From an uncultured Campylobacter sp. (GTDB lineage Bacteria; Campylobacterota; Campylobacteria; Campylobacterales; Campylobacteraceae), in the NCBI GenBank assembly GCA_900539505.1, contig UQCL01000031.1, positions 1 to 25,646 of the forward strand: a stretch of DNA of 25,646 nucleotides. The letters are read 5' to 3'. The notes beneath the pieces were generated by a model, which saw only the letters and a list, made by a program, of their open reading frames with translations, made no database searches and was not told the DNA's origin. This document shows positions 8,000 through 15,481 of the stretch, in pieces. The translations under genes were made by a program, and so were the position numbers. Positions within the stretch are counted from its first letter, which is position 1. The number at the start of each line of letters is the position of its first letter.

Positions 8000-8894
8000 T
8001 TGGAATTTACTACAATTTTTTCGGTTTTGTTTTTTGCTATTTCGCTGATTTTTGCAGCATTTTTTTTCGAATAGAACTTTTAAAATTGTTGTGGGCATAA
8101 TTGCACTAATTTATATTTTTGCACTTTGCTTCGATTTGTTGCTATTTTTCGTTTTTGGAAAGCATTTCGGACTATTTGTGATAACATTTTTTCGTACCTC
8201 TATAGAAGGCGCTCCGATTGCAAGTTTCGCGCGTGAAATTGCGATTTTGGTGATGATTTGCGTAGCGATCATATTACTTAGTATAATTATTACCGTACGC
8301 ATTTTGCATTTTCGTCATAGCTCAAAGCTTAGTATTTTATTTATGCCATGTATTTTAACAGCCTTTTTTTTAAATCCTTTTTACGATGCAGCTAGAGAAT
8401 ATTATCTACAACTGAATCCGCCCGTAGAAGCGATTAAGAAGCAGGTTTATCCGTATCTAGCCATTCCACATCCCAAGGCTCCGATAAAGCGTAAAAATAT
8501 TGTCTATATTTTTTTAGAGAGTTTTGATCGCGCCTATACTGACGAAAGAAATTTTGCCAAACTTACACCACATCTAAATGCGCTCAAAAATCGTATAGAT
8601 TTTTCTGAAATATACCAAGTAGTAGATACTGGTTTTACTATTAAAGGGCTGTTTGGTTCACACTGCGCTGCAAATTATACGTTTGCATCTGCCAAAGATA
8701 TGGCTTCTGAAAATTTTACTAAAAATATTGTCTGCGCTAGCGAAATTTTACACTCTTTGGGATACCATACCTATTTTATAAAGGGCGCTGACTTAAATTT
8801 TCAGGGTACTAGAGGCTTTTTGCGTCAAAGAGATTATGACGAGATTAAGGGGAGAGACGAAATTTTAGCCGTGGATCCCATCGGTTCATACTAA
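8000..8894 (+). pseudogene. opgB-like phosphoglycerol/phosphoethanolamine transferase, N-terminal part (frameshifted)
   Basis: This is the membrane and N-terminal catalytic part of an alkaline-phosphatase-superfamily transferase resembling E. coli OpgB (MdoB). The best start is TTG 8000, with AAGG at 7989-7992 seven bases upstream. It reads EFTTIFSVLFFAISLIFAA, a first transmembrane helix, then hits TAG at 8072. Removing one T from the 8-T tract at 8060-8067 joins it to the frame running 8052-8894 (FFSNRTFKIVVGIIALIYIF). That frame holds two or three more helices and then the OpgB-like NIVYIFLESFDRAY, LTPHLNALK, GFTIKGLFGSHCA (putative catalytic Thr) and YHTYFIKGADLNFQGTRGF. It stops at TAA 8892 after a second frameshift. 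The alternative start TTG 8052 lacks a ribosome binding site. Phase variation, true decay or base-call error are all possible. Confidence 0.75.
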
Positions 8895-9492
8895 CGAATG
8901 GGGTGTGGATGACGATGATATGCTTCGTGTGGCATGGAATGATTTTGAGCGTCTGAACAAAGTAGGTAAGCCGTTTTTGTTCTCACTTCTCACGATTGGT
9001 ACGCACACTCCAAGTGGATTTATCCCGCGCTCATGTGAAGGGCTAGAATATAATGAAAATGCCGTGCCAATGCTACGCGCGGTGCATTGCAGTGACCTAT
9101 TAGTGAGTAAATTTATTGAGCAAATCCGCTCAAGTTCATATGCAGCGAACACAATCATTGTACTGCAAAATGATCATCCGCTATTTTATAAAAATGCTAT
9201 AGATGGTGGCTTTGGCGATGGACTTAAAGACGAGCGGGACTTATTTGTGATACTGGATGATGATTTGGATGGAGAGTTCGAGATCAAAAAGCGTGGTACC
9301 TCGTTCGATACTTTTACAACTGTGCTTGGGTATTTAGGAATCTTGGATGAGATGAATTTCGGCAGAAACCTGCTCTCGCGCGAGAGCTTACCATTTGATG
9401 CCGATGATGAATTCTTTGTAAACGCAAGTAGAATTTTACCCAAGCTTTCTTATGACGAAGCGGTACGAGCACAGCAAGAGTCTAACAAATAG
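8869..9492 (+). pseudogene. opgB-like transferase, C-terminal part (second reading frame)
   Basis: The second half of the same gene lies one frame over. The frame is open from 8869; the first possible initiator is GTG 8905, without a ribosome binding site. It begins HTNEWGVDDDDMLRVAWNDF, matching the NDWGFYDD...LDEAW segment of OpgB. It continues FLFSLLTIGTHTPSGFIPRS (the His-containing THxPxGF motif), VHCSD, a metal-binding-type NDH (residues QNDHPLF), then RDLFVILDD and a C-terminal FGRNLLS. The frame change must fall between 8866 (TAG in this frame) and 8892 (stop of the other frame); the CCC at 8877-8879 is a likely site. Because catalytic residues are divided between two frames, neither half should work alone. 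Confidence 0.75.
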
Positions 9493-9708
9493 ACTCATTT
9501 TTGTCACCTCAAGTAGTATAAACGGATATAAAACTCCCTCGTTTTAATCCTTGCCGATTACGATTTACATTTGAGGCATTTATTTGCAACAATTATGGAA
9601 TTTTGTAAATATAAGAGCTCTATATTATGTATCTAGCTAGCCGTGATATCGTAAAATTATGTTTATATTGCACCGCAAATTCGCTTTTACTAAGCGTAGC
9701 ATACAGAT

Positions 9709-10028
9709 TTAACACTTATTGCGTTTAACTGACAAGATGGATCTTGGCACTGTAACCCGACCAAAATCAGCCATATCTGCTTTTTGGCAGCTGCCGCATA
9801 CTTTTAGCGCCACACCACCGCAATATAGCTCCTTTAGTTTGGCTACCAGATCAATGCCGTAATTCCCCGGTTTTTCGGTACTATCTCTTACGAGATCGAC
9901 CGCGTCATTCATAAGAAAAATTCTTACCTCCTCGCCTTTTTATGCAGGCTGTCCGCTAGCCTCAATGCGTTGTAGGCGTTGTCCGAGCCGTTATACGGCT
10001 GATTTGCCAGGATCAGTAGGATTTTCAT
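9709..10028 (-). pseudogene. DsrE family protein, frameshifted
   Basis: Reading minus from ATG 10028, the frame gives MKILLILANQPYNGSDNAYN and ALRLADSLHKK, then leaves frame at an A5 run (plus-strand T5 at 9937-9941) and stops at 9924-9926. One added A would give LHKKGEEVRIFLMNDAVDLV, the standard DsrE/YchN core. The second frame, 9709-9912 for its Met-started part, continues to KVCGSCQKADM, with the Cys-containing motif of these sulfur-relay proteins. The end (VTVPRSILSVKRNKC) is short and unlike the usual C-terminus, so about 15 residues may also be lost. Intact DsrE proteins have about 115 residues and handle persulfide sulfur. It sits right beside the broken opgB-like gene. Confidence 0.7.
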
Positions 10029-10092
10029 TTTGCGCCCCTTCGTTTAAAATTATATTGAAAAGAATTTTATATCAAAGCGAGTTTGCATTGCC

Positions 10093-10130
10093 TTAAATTT
10101 AGGTTTGCTGATCGGAATGCCTAAATTTAG
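10093..10130 (-). terminator. Hairpin downstream of the glycosidase gene
   Basis: Arms 10094-10103 (TAAATTTAGG) and 10120-10129 (CCTAAATTTA) pair perfectly, extended by one T-G wobble, with a 16-base loop. It lies just after the minus-strand glycosidase stop and before the dsrE-like start. The T-run is weak. Confidence 0.4.
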
Positions 10131-10141
10131 CCTTTATAAAT

Positions 10142-11140
10142 TTAATTTTTTTCGCTACGAGCCAAATTTATAGCATCGATTAGGCTTTGCAGCAGCTCGT
10201 CTGCAGCTTTCGCTTTATCGCGCGCGCCGCGATTTTTGCCGTTTGAAGCGCCGGGTCCCGCCCCGCTTACGCAGTCTTGCACGAAATACCACCAAAAATA
10301 CCCACCCACGTAGTTTTTCGCGTAGCGCGGCATCGTATAATACCGCCTCATCATCGCCTTTTTGCTCGCCTGCGTAGCGCCCGACGCCGTGTTTCCGCAC
10401 TCGCCGATACCGAGCTTCGAAGCGGGGAAGGTGCTTTGCAGATCGGTAAAAATTTCGCTCCAATCAGGCGCAAAGCCCTCGTTATCGTCCTCGTAGTAGC
10501 TTACTAAAAGATAATCCAGCCCCACTTTCATATCCTGCGGCACGAATTTTCGCAGCCACTCGCGCATTTCTATTTTTTGTACTCCGCTCGGCGTATAATA
10601 CGCAGTAAGCGCCGTCTTAGCGCCCTTTTTGTGGATGAACTCGAATGCCGCGATCATCTTAGCGGCGATGAAATTCGCATCGTCCCCGAGCCAGCCCTCG
10701 CCGTTTATTTCGTTGCCGATCTCCCAGATCGCGACGTAAGGCGCAAGCGCAGCATAGGCGTCCGCGAACCTCTTTTGGTAGCTTTTCACGCTTTTGTACG
10801 AGCTCATCTCGTAGGAGTCCACGGGGCAGGCCATCACGTACGAAACCTCGCTAAGCCGCTTAAAAAGAGGCTCATATTCGCGCGGAGCGATCTCTTTTGA
10901 CATCACGACGCGCACGGTGGGCTTTGCGGGTAGGGCTTGCAGGGCGCGTACGATGCTCTGCAGCTTCGCGCCCGAGGCATCTTGCGCGTCCTCGTACCAG
11001 CCGTCGTCGATCGTAACGCCCCAGATGAAGTCAGATTTAAAATTTTGCTTTGAAATTTTATTTGGATTTTCGCCGTAAAGTACGCCGCAAAACAGCGCTC
11101 CACAAAATAGCGCGAGAAATATGTGTTTGAAATAGACCAC
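10142..11140 (-). CDS. Secreted TIM-barrel glycoside hydrolase-like protein (clan GH-A type)
   Basis: I place the start at GTG 11140: AAGGAG (11152-11147) stands six bases upstream, and it gives a clean signal peptide, MVYFKHIFLALFCGALFCGV. An in-frame ATG at 11209 would add 23 charged residues with no such support. The mature protein looks like a (beta/alpha)8 hydrolase. IWEIGNEING carries the Asn-Glu acid/base pair (Glu at about 144), VSYYEDDNE matches the strand-6 Tyr region, and KLGIGECGN offers the nucleophile Glu (about 247), spaced as in clan GH-A. WGVTIDDGWYED is near the N-terminus and YVGGYFWWYFVQD lines the strand-8 side. Substrate and GH family are not determinable by eye. It follows a multi-pass membrane protein gene, probably in one operon. 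Confidence 0.7.
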   Translation of the reverse strand: MVYFKHIFLALFCGALFCGVLYGENPNKISKQNFKSDFIWGVTIDDGWYEDAQDASGAKLQSIVRALQALPAKPTVRVVMSKEIAPREYEPLFKRLSEVSYVMACPVDSYEMSSYKSVKSYQKRFADAYAALAPYVAIWEIGNEINGEGWLGDDANFIAAKMIAAFEFIHKKGAKTALTAYYTPSGVQKIEMREWLRKFVPQDMKVGLDYLLVSYYEDDNEGFAPDWSEIFTDLQSTFPASKLGIGECGNTASGATQASKKAMMRRYYTMPRYAKNYVGGYFWWYFVQDCVSGAGPGASNGKNRGARDKAKAADELLQSLIDAINLARSEKN

Positions 11141-11216
11141 GGCTTGCTCCTTGATTTTAAATTTTAAAAATTTAGCTCTTTGCTGGTCTTTCCGCAACGG
11201 ATCAAGCAATCAAAAT

Positions 11217-11810
11217 TTATCTCTTGCCTCTAAGATCATAAGAGTAATACGAACGAGAAAAGCCCTCTACGCTGAACATAGCAAAAGCATTAAGTGCAAG
11301 AGCCGCTAAGCTTAGTAACACCGTAGCAGGCAGCGAAAAACGCGCCAAAAACGCATTTGCAATAGCTGCAAGTACAAGCGCGATAAAGCAATATGAAAAT
11401 ATCGCAACTCCGCTAGTATCGGCAAGCTCCTGATAAAATCTATAAAAAAACAGAAACGATGCGATAAATCCCAATGCAAGTAGTATTTGAGCGATGATGC
11501 CGCCCGCTAAAAATATAAATAACAATACGCCTATAAATATTGCTGCAAAGGCAATGGCTACGTTGCGCAAAAGGCTGCGGCTTGCGGTAAGTTTAGAGAT
11601 ATTATAAATGCTAAAGATAAAAAGCACGAATGCCGCTGCGCTTAGTAGCACTCCCAATCCGCCGTAAATTCCTAATAGCAATAGCACCAGTTCGGCTATA
11701 GCTTTTAAGGCGCAGGCCGCGATGAAGGTGTATTTGATGAGTGCTACTTCTTTTTCTTGATGGTTTGAGGGTTGCTGGTCTTGAGTGTGCAGGTAGTCGT
11801 TTAGGTCCAT
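11217..11810 (-). CDS. Multi-pass membrane protein of unknown function
   Basis: This hydrophobic protein of about 197 residues has a polar N-terminus (MDLNDYLHTQDQQPSNHQEK) followed by six likely transmembrane helices and a basic end (SYDLRGKR). I chose ATG 11810 because AAAGGAG lies six bases upstream. A -10 TATACT at 11841-11836 would start transcription at about 11829, downstream of the alternative ATG 11834. I recognise no domain. The glycosidase gene follows, and both share a nearly identical AAGGAGCAA leader before their starts, so they are probably expressed together. A role in the envelope is a guess from topology and neighbour. Confidence 0.65.
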   Translation of the reverse strand: MDLNDYLHTQDQQPSNHQEKEVALIKYTFIAACALKAIAELVLLLLGIYGGLGVLLSAAAFVLFIFSIYNISKLTASRSLLRNVAIAFAAIFIGVLLFIFLAGGIIAQILLALGFIASFLFFYRFYQELADTSGVAIFSYCFIALVLAAIANAFLARFSLPATVLLSLAALALNAFAMFSVEGFSRSYYSYDLRGKR

Positions 11811-11835
11811 GGTTGCTCCTTTAAAATTTAGCAAA

Positions 11836-11841
11836 AGTATA
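11836..11841 (-). promoter_or_regulatory. -10 box for the membrane protein-glycosidase operon
   Basis: On the minus strand TATACT lies about 26 bases before ATG 11810. It places the probable transcript start between this ATG and the longer-frame ATG 11834, which supports the shorter start. Confidence 0.4.
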
Positions 11842-12040
11842 TCTAAAAAACGAATAGGTAAAGATAAATTTCAAAATTTAGTGGCTCGCCGGCGGATATG
11901 TCGTATAAAGCAGGCGCCGCACAAAGGCGGGTAAATTTAATTAGGTAAATTTTAAAATTTAGATTGGAATTTCGGCGCTGACGCGGCGGGTAAAATTTTA
12001 AGCGGGCTGTAAATTTAAAAAAGATGTGAGATAAAATTTC

Positions 12041-12077
12041 GCGCAGATCTGCAAATTTAAAATCCGCAAATCCGCGC
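12041..12077 (-). terminator. rpsU terminator
   Basis: Just after the rpsU stop on the minus strand, 12-base arms (plus coordinates 12066-12077 and 12041-12052) pair fully with two G-U wobbles around a 13-base A/T-rich loop. They are followed on the minus strand by GAAATTTTATC. Confidence 0.6.
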
Positions 12078-12083
12078 AAACCG

Positions 12084-12296
12084 CTACAAGCGTGACTCGT
12101 AGCGACGTAGCGTGTAAAGACGTTTAAGCATCTTTTTGCGAGCTGAAATTTTTTGCTTTTTGCGGACTTCCGTCATCGGCTCAAAAAATCGTCTCGCGCG
12201 AACCTCGGTAACGACTAGGTTACGATCGGTTTGCTTCTTAAAGCGTCTGTAAGCTTCATCAAATGATTCGTTCGGATATACCTTTACTCCAGGCAC
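12084..12296 (-). CDS. rpsU: 30S ribosomal protein S21 RpsU
   Basis: S21 is a small basic protein of the 30S platform near the 3' end of 16S rRNA that aids initiation. The sequence PGVKVYPNESFDEAYRRFKK, then QTDRNLVVTEVRARRFFEPM and KKQKISARKKMLKRLYTLRR, is the epsilonproteobacterial S21 form, about 70 residues. I start it at GTG 12296, which yields the family N-terminus M-PG-x-KV; an in-frame GTG at 12305 would add MRK. Neither start has ideal spacing to AAAGG or GTGAGG, so the choice rests on family alignment. It lies about 50 bases after the LpoB-like gene and may be read through from it. A strong hairpin follows. Confidence 0.93.
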   Translation of the reverse strand: MPGVKVYPNESFDEAYRRFKKQTDRNLVVTEVRARRFFEPMTEVRKKQKISARKKMLKRLYTLRRYESRL

Positions 12297-12347
12297 TTTC
12301 CTCACCGCCTTTCAAAAAAATAAGTCGTGAGTTTAGCGAAAAATTCC

Positions 12348-12980
12348 TTAAATTTGCTTTTGAAGCGCTTTTTTATACTTCCACACGCTTTTGTTGTTGC
12401 GAGTATCTATCATCGAAAGCTCTAAAAGTAGGCTTTCGCTTGCTTGTGTGGTAGAATTTTTAGCTGCAGAATTTAAATTTTTTGATTTTTTAGATCCCGC
12501 CTTACCGTCGTTTGCCACAGTGGAGCTTTGCGGTAAAATTTTACCTACCAAGATGTAATCTGGCGCGTAGATCGAGCCGCTTTCTACGGCGTGATAGCCA
12601 CGGCTTACGCCATCATTGCTAAATACGAGTTCGTCTTTGCTTGGAGCGTCTGTGACGACTGCTTTGCCTGAATGCAGCAGTGAAATTCTAATTTTTTTGC
12701 TCAAAAATTCCGCATCTAAGCCGTGTGCGTTCGTCCCGTCCAGTGGCTCAATACCGACGACGCTGAATCTGCCGCCTTTTTTGCCGACTATGCGCTTTGA
12801 GAGTAGATCGGCGATGCTTTCGCCTGCGATGCGCTCCAGATACGCGTTTGGATATCCTGCGTGATCTATGCCTCCGGCAAGTGCCGAATTATCCGTGCTT
12901 TTAGAGCCTTTAAGCGCAGCGCAGCCCGCTAAAAAGGCACACAGCAAGATCACTAAAAAACTTATTTTAAAATTTTTCAT
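12348..12980 (-). CDS. LpoB-like outer membrane lipoprotein (penicillin-binding protein activator family)
   Basis: The 210-residue protein has a lipoprotein signal with lipobox LAGC and acylated Cys20 (AFLAGCAAL). The rest follows the LpoB/COG3417 pattern: an N-terminal helix (YLERIAGESIADLLSKRI), a strand with the functional-site Pro/Asp (RFSVVGIEPLDGTNA), a helix ending in HSGKAVVTD, then a degraded DELVFSNDG. YILVGKILPQ and LLLELSMIDTRNNKSVWKYKK are the last strands. In E. coli LpoB crosses the periplasm and activates PBP1b. This version lacks the long Pro-rich linker but carries an inserted Ser/Lys/Asn-rich loop at about residues 150-185. The partner is inferred. Promoter TATAAT is at 13019-13014; rpsU follows. 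Confidence 0.65.
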   Translation of the reverse strand: MKNFKISFLVILLCAFLAGCAALKGSKSTDNSALAGGIDHAGYPNAYLERIAGESIADLLSKRIVGKKGGRFSVVGIEPLDGTNAHGLDAEFLSKKIRISLLHSGKAVVTDAPSKDELVFSNDGVSRGYHAVESGSIYAPDYILVGKILPQSSTVANDGKAGSKKSKNLNSAAKNSTTQASESLLLELSMIDTRNNKSVWKYKKALQKQI

Positions 12981-13013
12981 AGCATTTCCAAATTTTATAA
13001 AATAAACTCCGCG

Positions 13014-13019
13014 ATTATA
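13014..13019 (-). promoter_or_regulatory. -10 box of the LpoB-like gene
   Basis: The minus strand reads TATAAT 34 bases before ATG 12980, within the divergent gap shared with nrdD. Confidence 0.4.
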
Positions 13020-13109
13020 GCGAGATTTGGTTAAATTTCGTTTTTTATAAGCAAAATTTGTAACGGATATTCCGCTCGTTCCTTTAATTTTGAGTTAAAG
13101 ATTCCTTGA

Positions 13110-13115
13110 TATACT
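13110..13115 (+). promoter_or_regulatory. -10 box of the nrdD operon
   Basis: TATACT at 13110-13115 lies 37 bases before ATG 13152. No FNR-like or NrdR-like box is obvious in the remaining gap. Confidence 0.4.
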
Positions 13116-13151
13116 TTCTGCCAATTTATTCAGAAAATTCTCGGGGTGCTT

Positions 13152-15260
13152 ATGAAAAAAATCATTAAAAGAGACGGAAGTTTTCAAGAATTTCAATCCT
13201 ACAAAATAAAAGATGCTATCAAAAAAGCCTACAAAAGCGTCGGTACGGAATTTGACGAAAAGGTTTTCGATAACGTAATGAGCGCTATCGTTTTTAAAGA
13301 CAAATTAAGCGTCGAAGATATTCAAGATTTAATCGAGAAAAAGCTCTTCGAAGCGGGCGATTTCGCCGTTTTGAAAAGCTTCATGATCTACCGCCACACG
13401 CACAAGATGCAGCGCGAGCACATTTTGGGGCTTGAGGAGGATACGACCTATATCAACTGCACCCAGACGGTCAATGAATATATCAGCAAGCAGGATTGGC
13501 GAATTTTAGCAAATTCCAATACCAGCTACTCAAACGCAGGCCTGATCAATAACACTGCCGGCAAGGTCATCGCAAACTACTGGCTAGATAAAATTTACTC
13601 TCGAGAGGAGGGCGCAGCGCACCGAAACGGAGACTACCATATTCACGATCTGGACTGCCTTACGGCGTATTGCGCGGGCTGGAGCTTGCGCGTGCTTCTA
13701 AACGAGGGTTTTAACGGCGTGCGCGGCAGGGTCGAGAGCAAGGCGCCGAAGCATTTCCGCGAAGCGCTGTATCAGATGGCAAATTTTCTTGGAATTTTAC
13801 AAAGCGAATGGGCGGGCGCACAGGCATTTAGCAGCTTTGACACGTATTTGGCGCCATACGTTTTTCGCGATAAATTAAGCGACGATGAGGTCAAAAAAGC
13901 GATCACAAGCTTCGTGTTTAACCTAAACGTCCCCGCGCGCTGGGGGCAGAGCCCGTTTACCAACGTCACCATCGATATGACCTGCCCGGATGATCTAAAA
14001 ACGCAGATCCCTACGCATAACAATGAGCATCTATTTAAAAATTTACACGACGAGGAGCTTTTGGCAGAGGCTAAAAGGCGCGGCAAGGACTCGCTCGAGG
14101 CTTTGACTTACGGCGATTTCGAGCCTGAGATGAACCGCATCGTGATCGCATTCTACGAGGTTTTAACGACGGGCGATAAGTGCGGCCAGCCCTTTACATT
14201 CCCGATTCCTACGGTAAATTTAACGGAGGAGTTTGATTGGGATACGCCTGCGGCGGATGCGGTATTTGAAAACACCGCCAAAGTAGGCTCAAGCTATTTT
14301 CAAAATTTTATCGGCTCGCAATATATCACGAACGAAAAGGGTGAGCGCGTACCCAATCCAAAGGCGTATAAGCCTGGCGCCGTACGCTCGATGTGCTGCC
14401 GCTTGCAGCTCGATCTGCGCGAGCTTCTAAAGCGCGGCGGAGGGCTTTTCGGAAGCGCGGAGATGACGGGAAGCATCGGCGTCGTAACGATAAATTTAGC
14501 CCGCCTAGGCTATCTGTATAAAAATAACGAAGAGGCGCTGTATGCGAGGCTGGACGAGCTTTTGGAGCTTGCAAAATCGACGCTTGAGAAGAAGCGAAAA
14601 TTTGTAACCGAGATGTTCGAGCGCGGCCTGTATCCATATACGAAGCGCTATCTGCCGGGCTTTAACAACCATTTCAGCACTATAGGTATTAACGGCGCAA
14701 ACGAGATGATACGAAATTTCAGCGGCAACAAAGAAGATATTACGACGGAATTCGGGCGTAAATTTGCCCTTAAAATGGTTGAGTATCTGCGCGAGAAGAT
14801 CCGCTCGTTTCAGGAGCAAACTGGAAATTTATACAATCTCGAAGCCACGCCTGCCGAGGGAACTACGTATCGCTTCGCCAAAGAGGATAAGAAGCGCTAT
14901 GCAGATATCATCCAAGCGGGATTTGATAAAAATATATACTACACCAATTCGACGCAGCTTCCGGCAAATTTCGGAAGCGATCCGTTCGAAGCTCTGGCGA
15001 TGCAGGACGAGCTGCAAAGCTCCTATACCGGCGGCACGGTGCTGCATCTGTATATGAAGGAGCGCATCAGCTCGGCTCAGGCGTGCAAACAGCTCGTAAA
15101 AAGCGTAGTGCAAAACTACAAACTTCCCTATATCACGATCACGCCGATTTTCAGCGTCTGCCATAAGCACGGCTACATCAGCGGCGAGCATGAATACTGC
15201 CCGAAATGCGATGAGGAGCTGCTGGCGGAATACAAGGCCAAGCAGAGCAAGGGCGCCTAA
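13152..15260 (+). CDS. nrdD: Anaerobic ribonucleoside-triphosphate reductase, large chain without its glycyl-radical tail
   Basis: NrdD makes deoxynucleotides from NTPs without oxygen using a glycyl radical. From ATG 13152 (GGGG at 13143-13146; an in-frame GTG 13146 would add two residues) it has 702 residues. An ATP-cone occupies about 1-90, followed by the ten-stranded barrel with YINCTQTVNEY, CRLQLDLRELLKRGGGLFGS and TGSIGVVTINLARLG. The zinc site is C670-x2-H673 and C683-x2-C686 (HEYCPKCDEE). The chain ends 16 residues later at KAKQSKGA with TAA. The glycyl-radical loop RVxGYLRP, which normally follows the zinc site within the same chain, is missing and is encoded by a separate downstream ORF. 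nrdG follows, so the operon is nrdD - radical domain - nrdG. Confidence 0.95.
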   Translation: MKKIIKRDGSFQEFQSYKIKDAIKKAYKSVGTEFDEKVFDNVMSAIVFKDKLSVEDIQDLIEKKLFEAGDFAVLKSFMIYRHTHKMQREHILGLEEDTTYINCTQTVNEYISKQDWRILANSNTSYSNAGLINNTAGKVIANYWLDKIYSREEGAAHRNGDYHIHDLDCLTAYCAGWSLRVLLNEGFNGVRGRVESKAPKHFREALYQMANFLGILQSEWAGAQAFSSFDTYLAPYVFRDKLSDDEVKKAITSFVFNLNVPARWGQSPFTNVTIDMTCPDDLKTQIPTHNNEHLFKNLHDEELLAEAKRRGKDSLEALTYGDFEPEMNRIVIAFYEVLTTGDKCGQPFTFPIPTVNLTEEFDWDTPAADAVFENTAKVGSSYFQNFIGSQYITNEKGERVPNPKAYKPGAVRSMCCRLQLDLRELLKRGGGLFGSAEMTGSIGVVTINLARLGYLYKNNEEALYARLDELLELAKSTLEKKRKFVTEMFERGLYPYTKRYLPGFNNHFSTIGINGANEMIRNFSGNKEDITTEFGRKFALKMVEYLREKIRSFQEQTGNLYNLEATPAEGTTYRFAKEDKKRYADIIQAGFDKNIYYTNSTQLPANFGSDPFEALAMQDELQSSYTGGTVLHLYMKERISSAQACKQLVKSVVQNYKLPYITITPIFSVCHKHGYISGEHEYCPKCDEELLAEYKAKQSKGA

Positions 15261-15299
15261 ATAGCGATTTAAATTTTAATCTTAATGAAAGGATGGAGA

Positions 15300-15464
15300 A
15301 TGGAATTTCCAAAAGAGTTAGAAGCAAAACGCACAAAATGCGTCGTTTACACAAGAGTTATGGGCTATTTGCGCCCCGTAGAGAGCTTTAATATCGGAAA
15401 GAAGGGCGAGCACAAAGAGCGCGTCTTTTTTGAAGAGAAAAAAGACAAAAAGCAGATCGCCTAG
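15300..15464 (+). CDS. Free-standing glycyl-radical domain of the class III ribonucleotide reductase
   Basis: This 54-residue ORF starts at ATG 15300 with AAAGGA (15288-15293) six bases upstream and ends at TAG 15462. It reads MEFPKELEAKRTKCVVYTRV, then MGYLRPVESFNIGKKGEHKE and RVFFEEKK. YTRVMGYLRPV...FNxGKxxE-x-KxR is the C-terminal glycyl-radical segment of NrdD, with the radical Gly at position 22; Cys14 precedes it. The frame equals that of nrdD, but two stops (TAA 15258, TAA 15270) separate them. A dedicated ribosome binding site argues for a separate polypeptide rather than a simple sequencing error. It presumably docks into NrdD and is activated by NrdG, whose gene begins 17 bases downstream. 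It is comparable in concept to GrcA/YfiD, which replaces the radical domain of pyruvate formate-lyase. Confidence 0.85.
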   Translation: MEFPKELEAKRTKCVVYTRVMGYLRPVESFNIGKKGEHKERVFFEEKKDKKQIA

Positions 15465-15481
15465 TCGCCGCTACCGGCCAA

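Noticed and set aside
11843..12079. Minus-strand frame of 78 codons between rpsU and the membrane protein gene
   Set aside because: It runs through the rpsU terminator hairpin and AAATTT spacer, with no ribosome binding site or recognisable motif.
15258..15300. Readthrough or recoding linking nrdD to the glycyl-radical ORF
   Set aside because: Two in-frame TAA stops and a dedicated AAAGGA site before ATG 15300 favour separate initiation; TAA is not a Sec codon.
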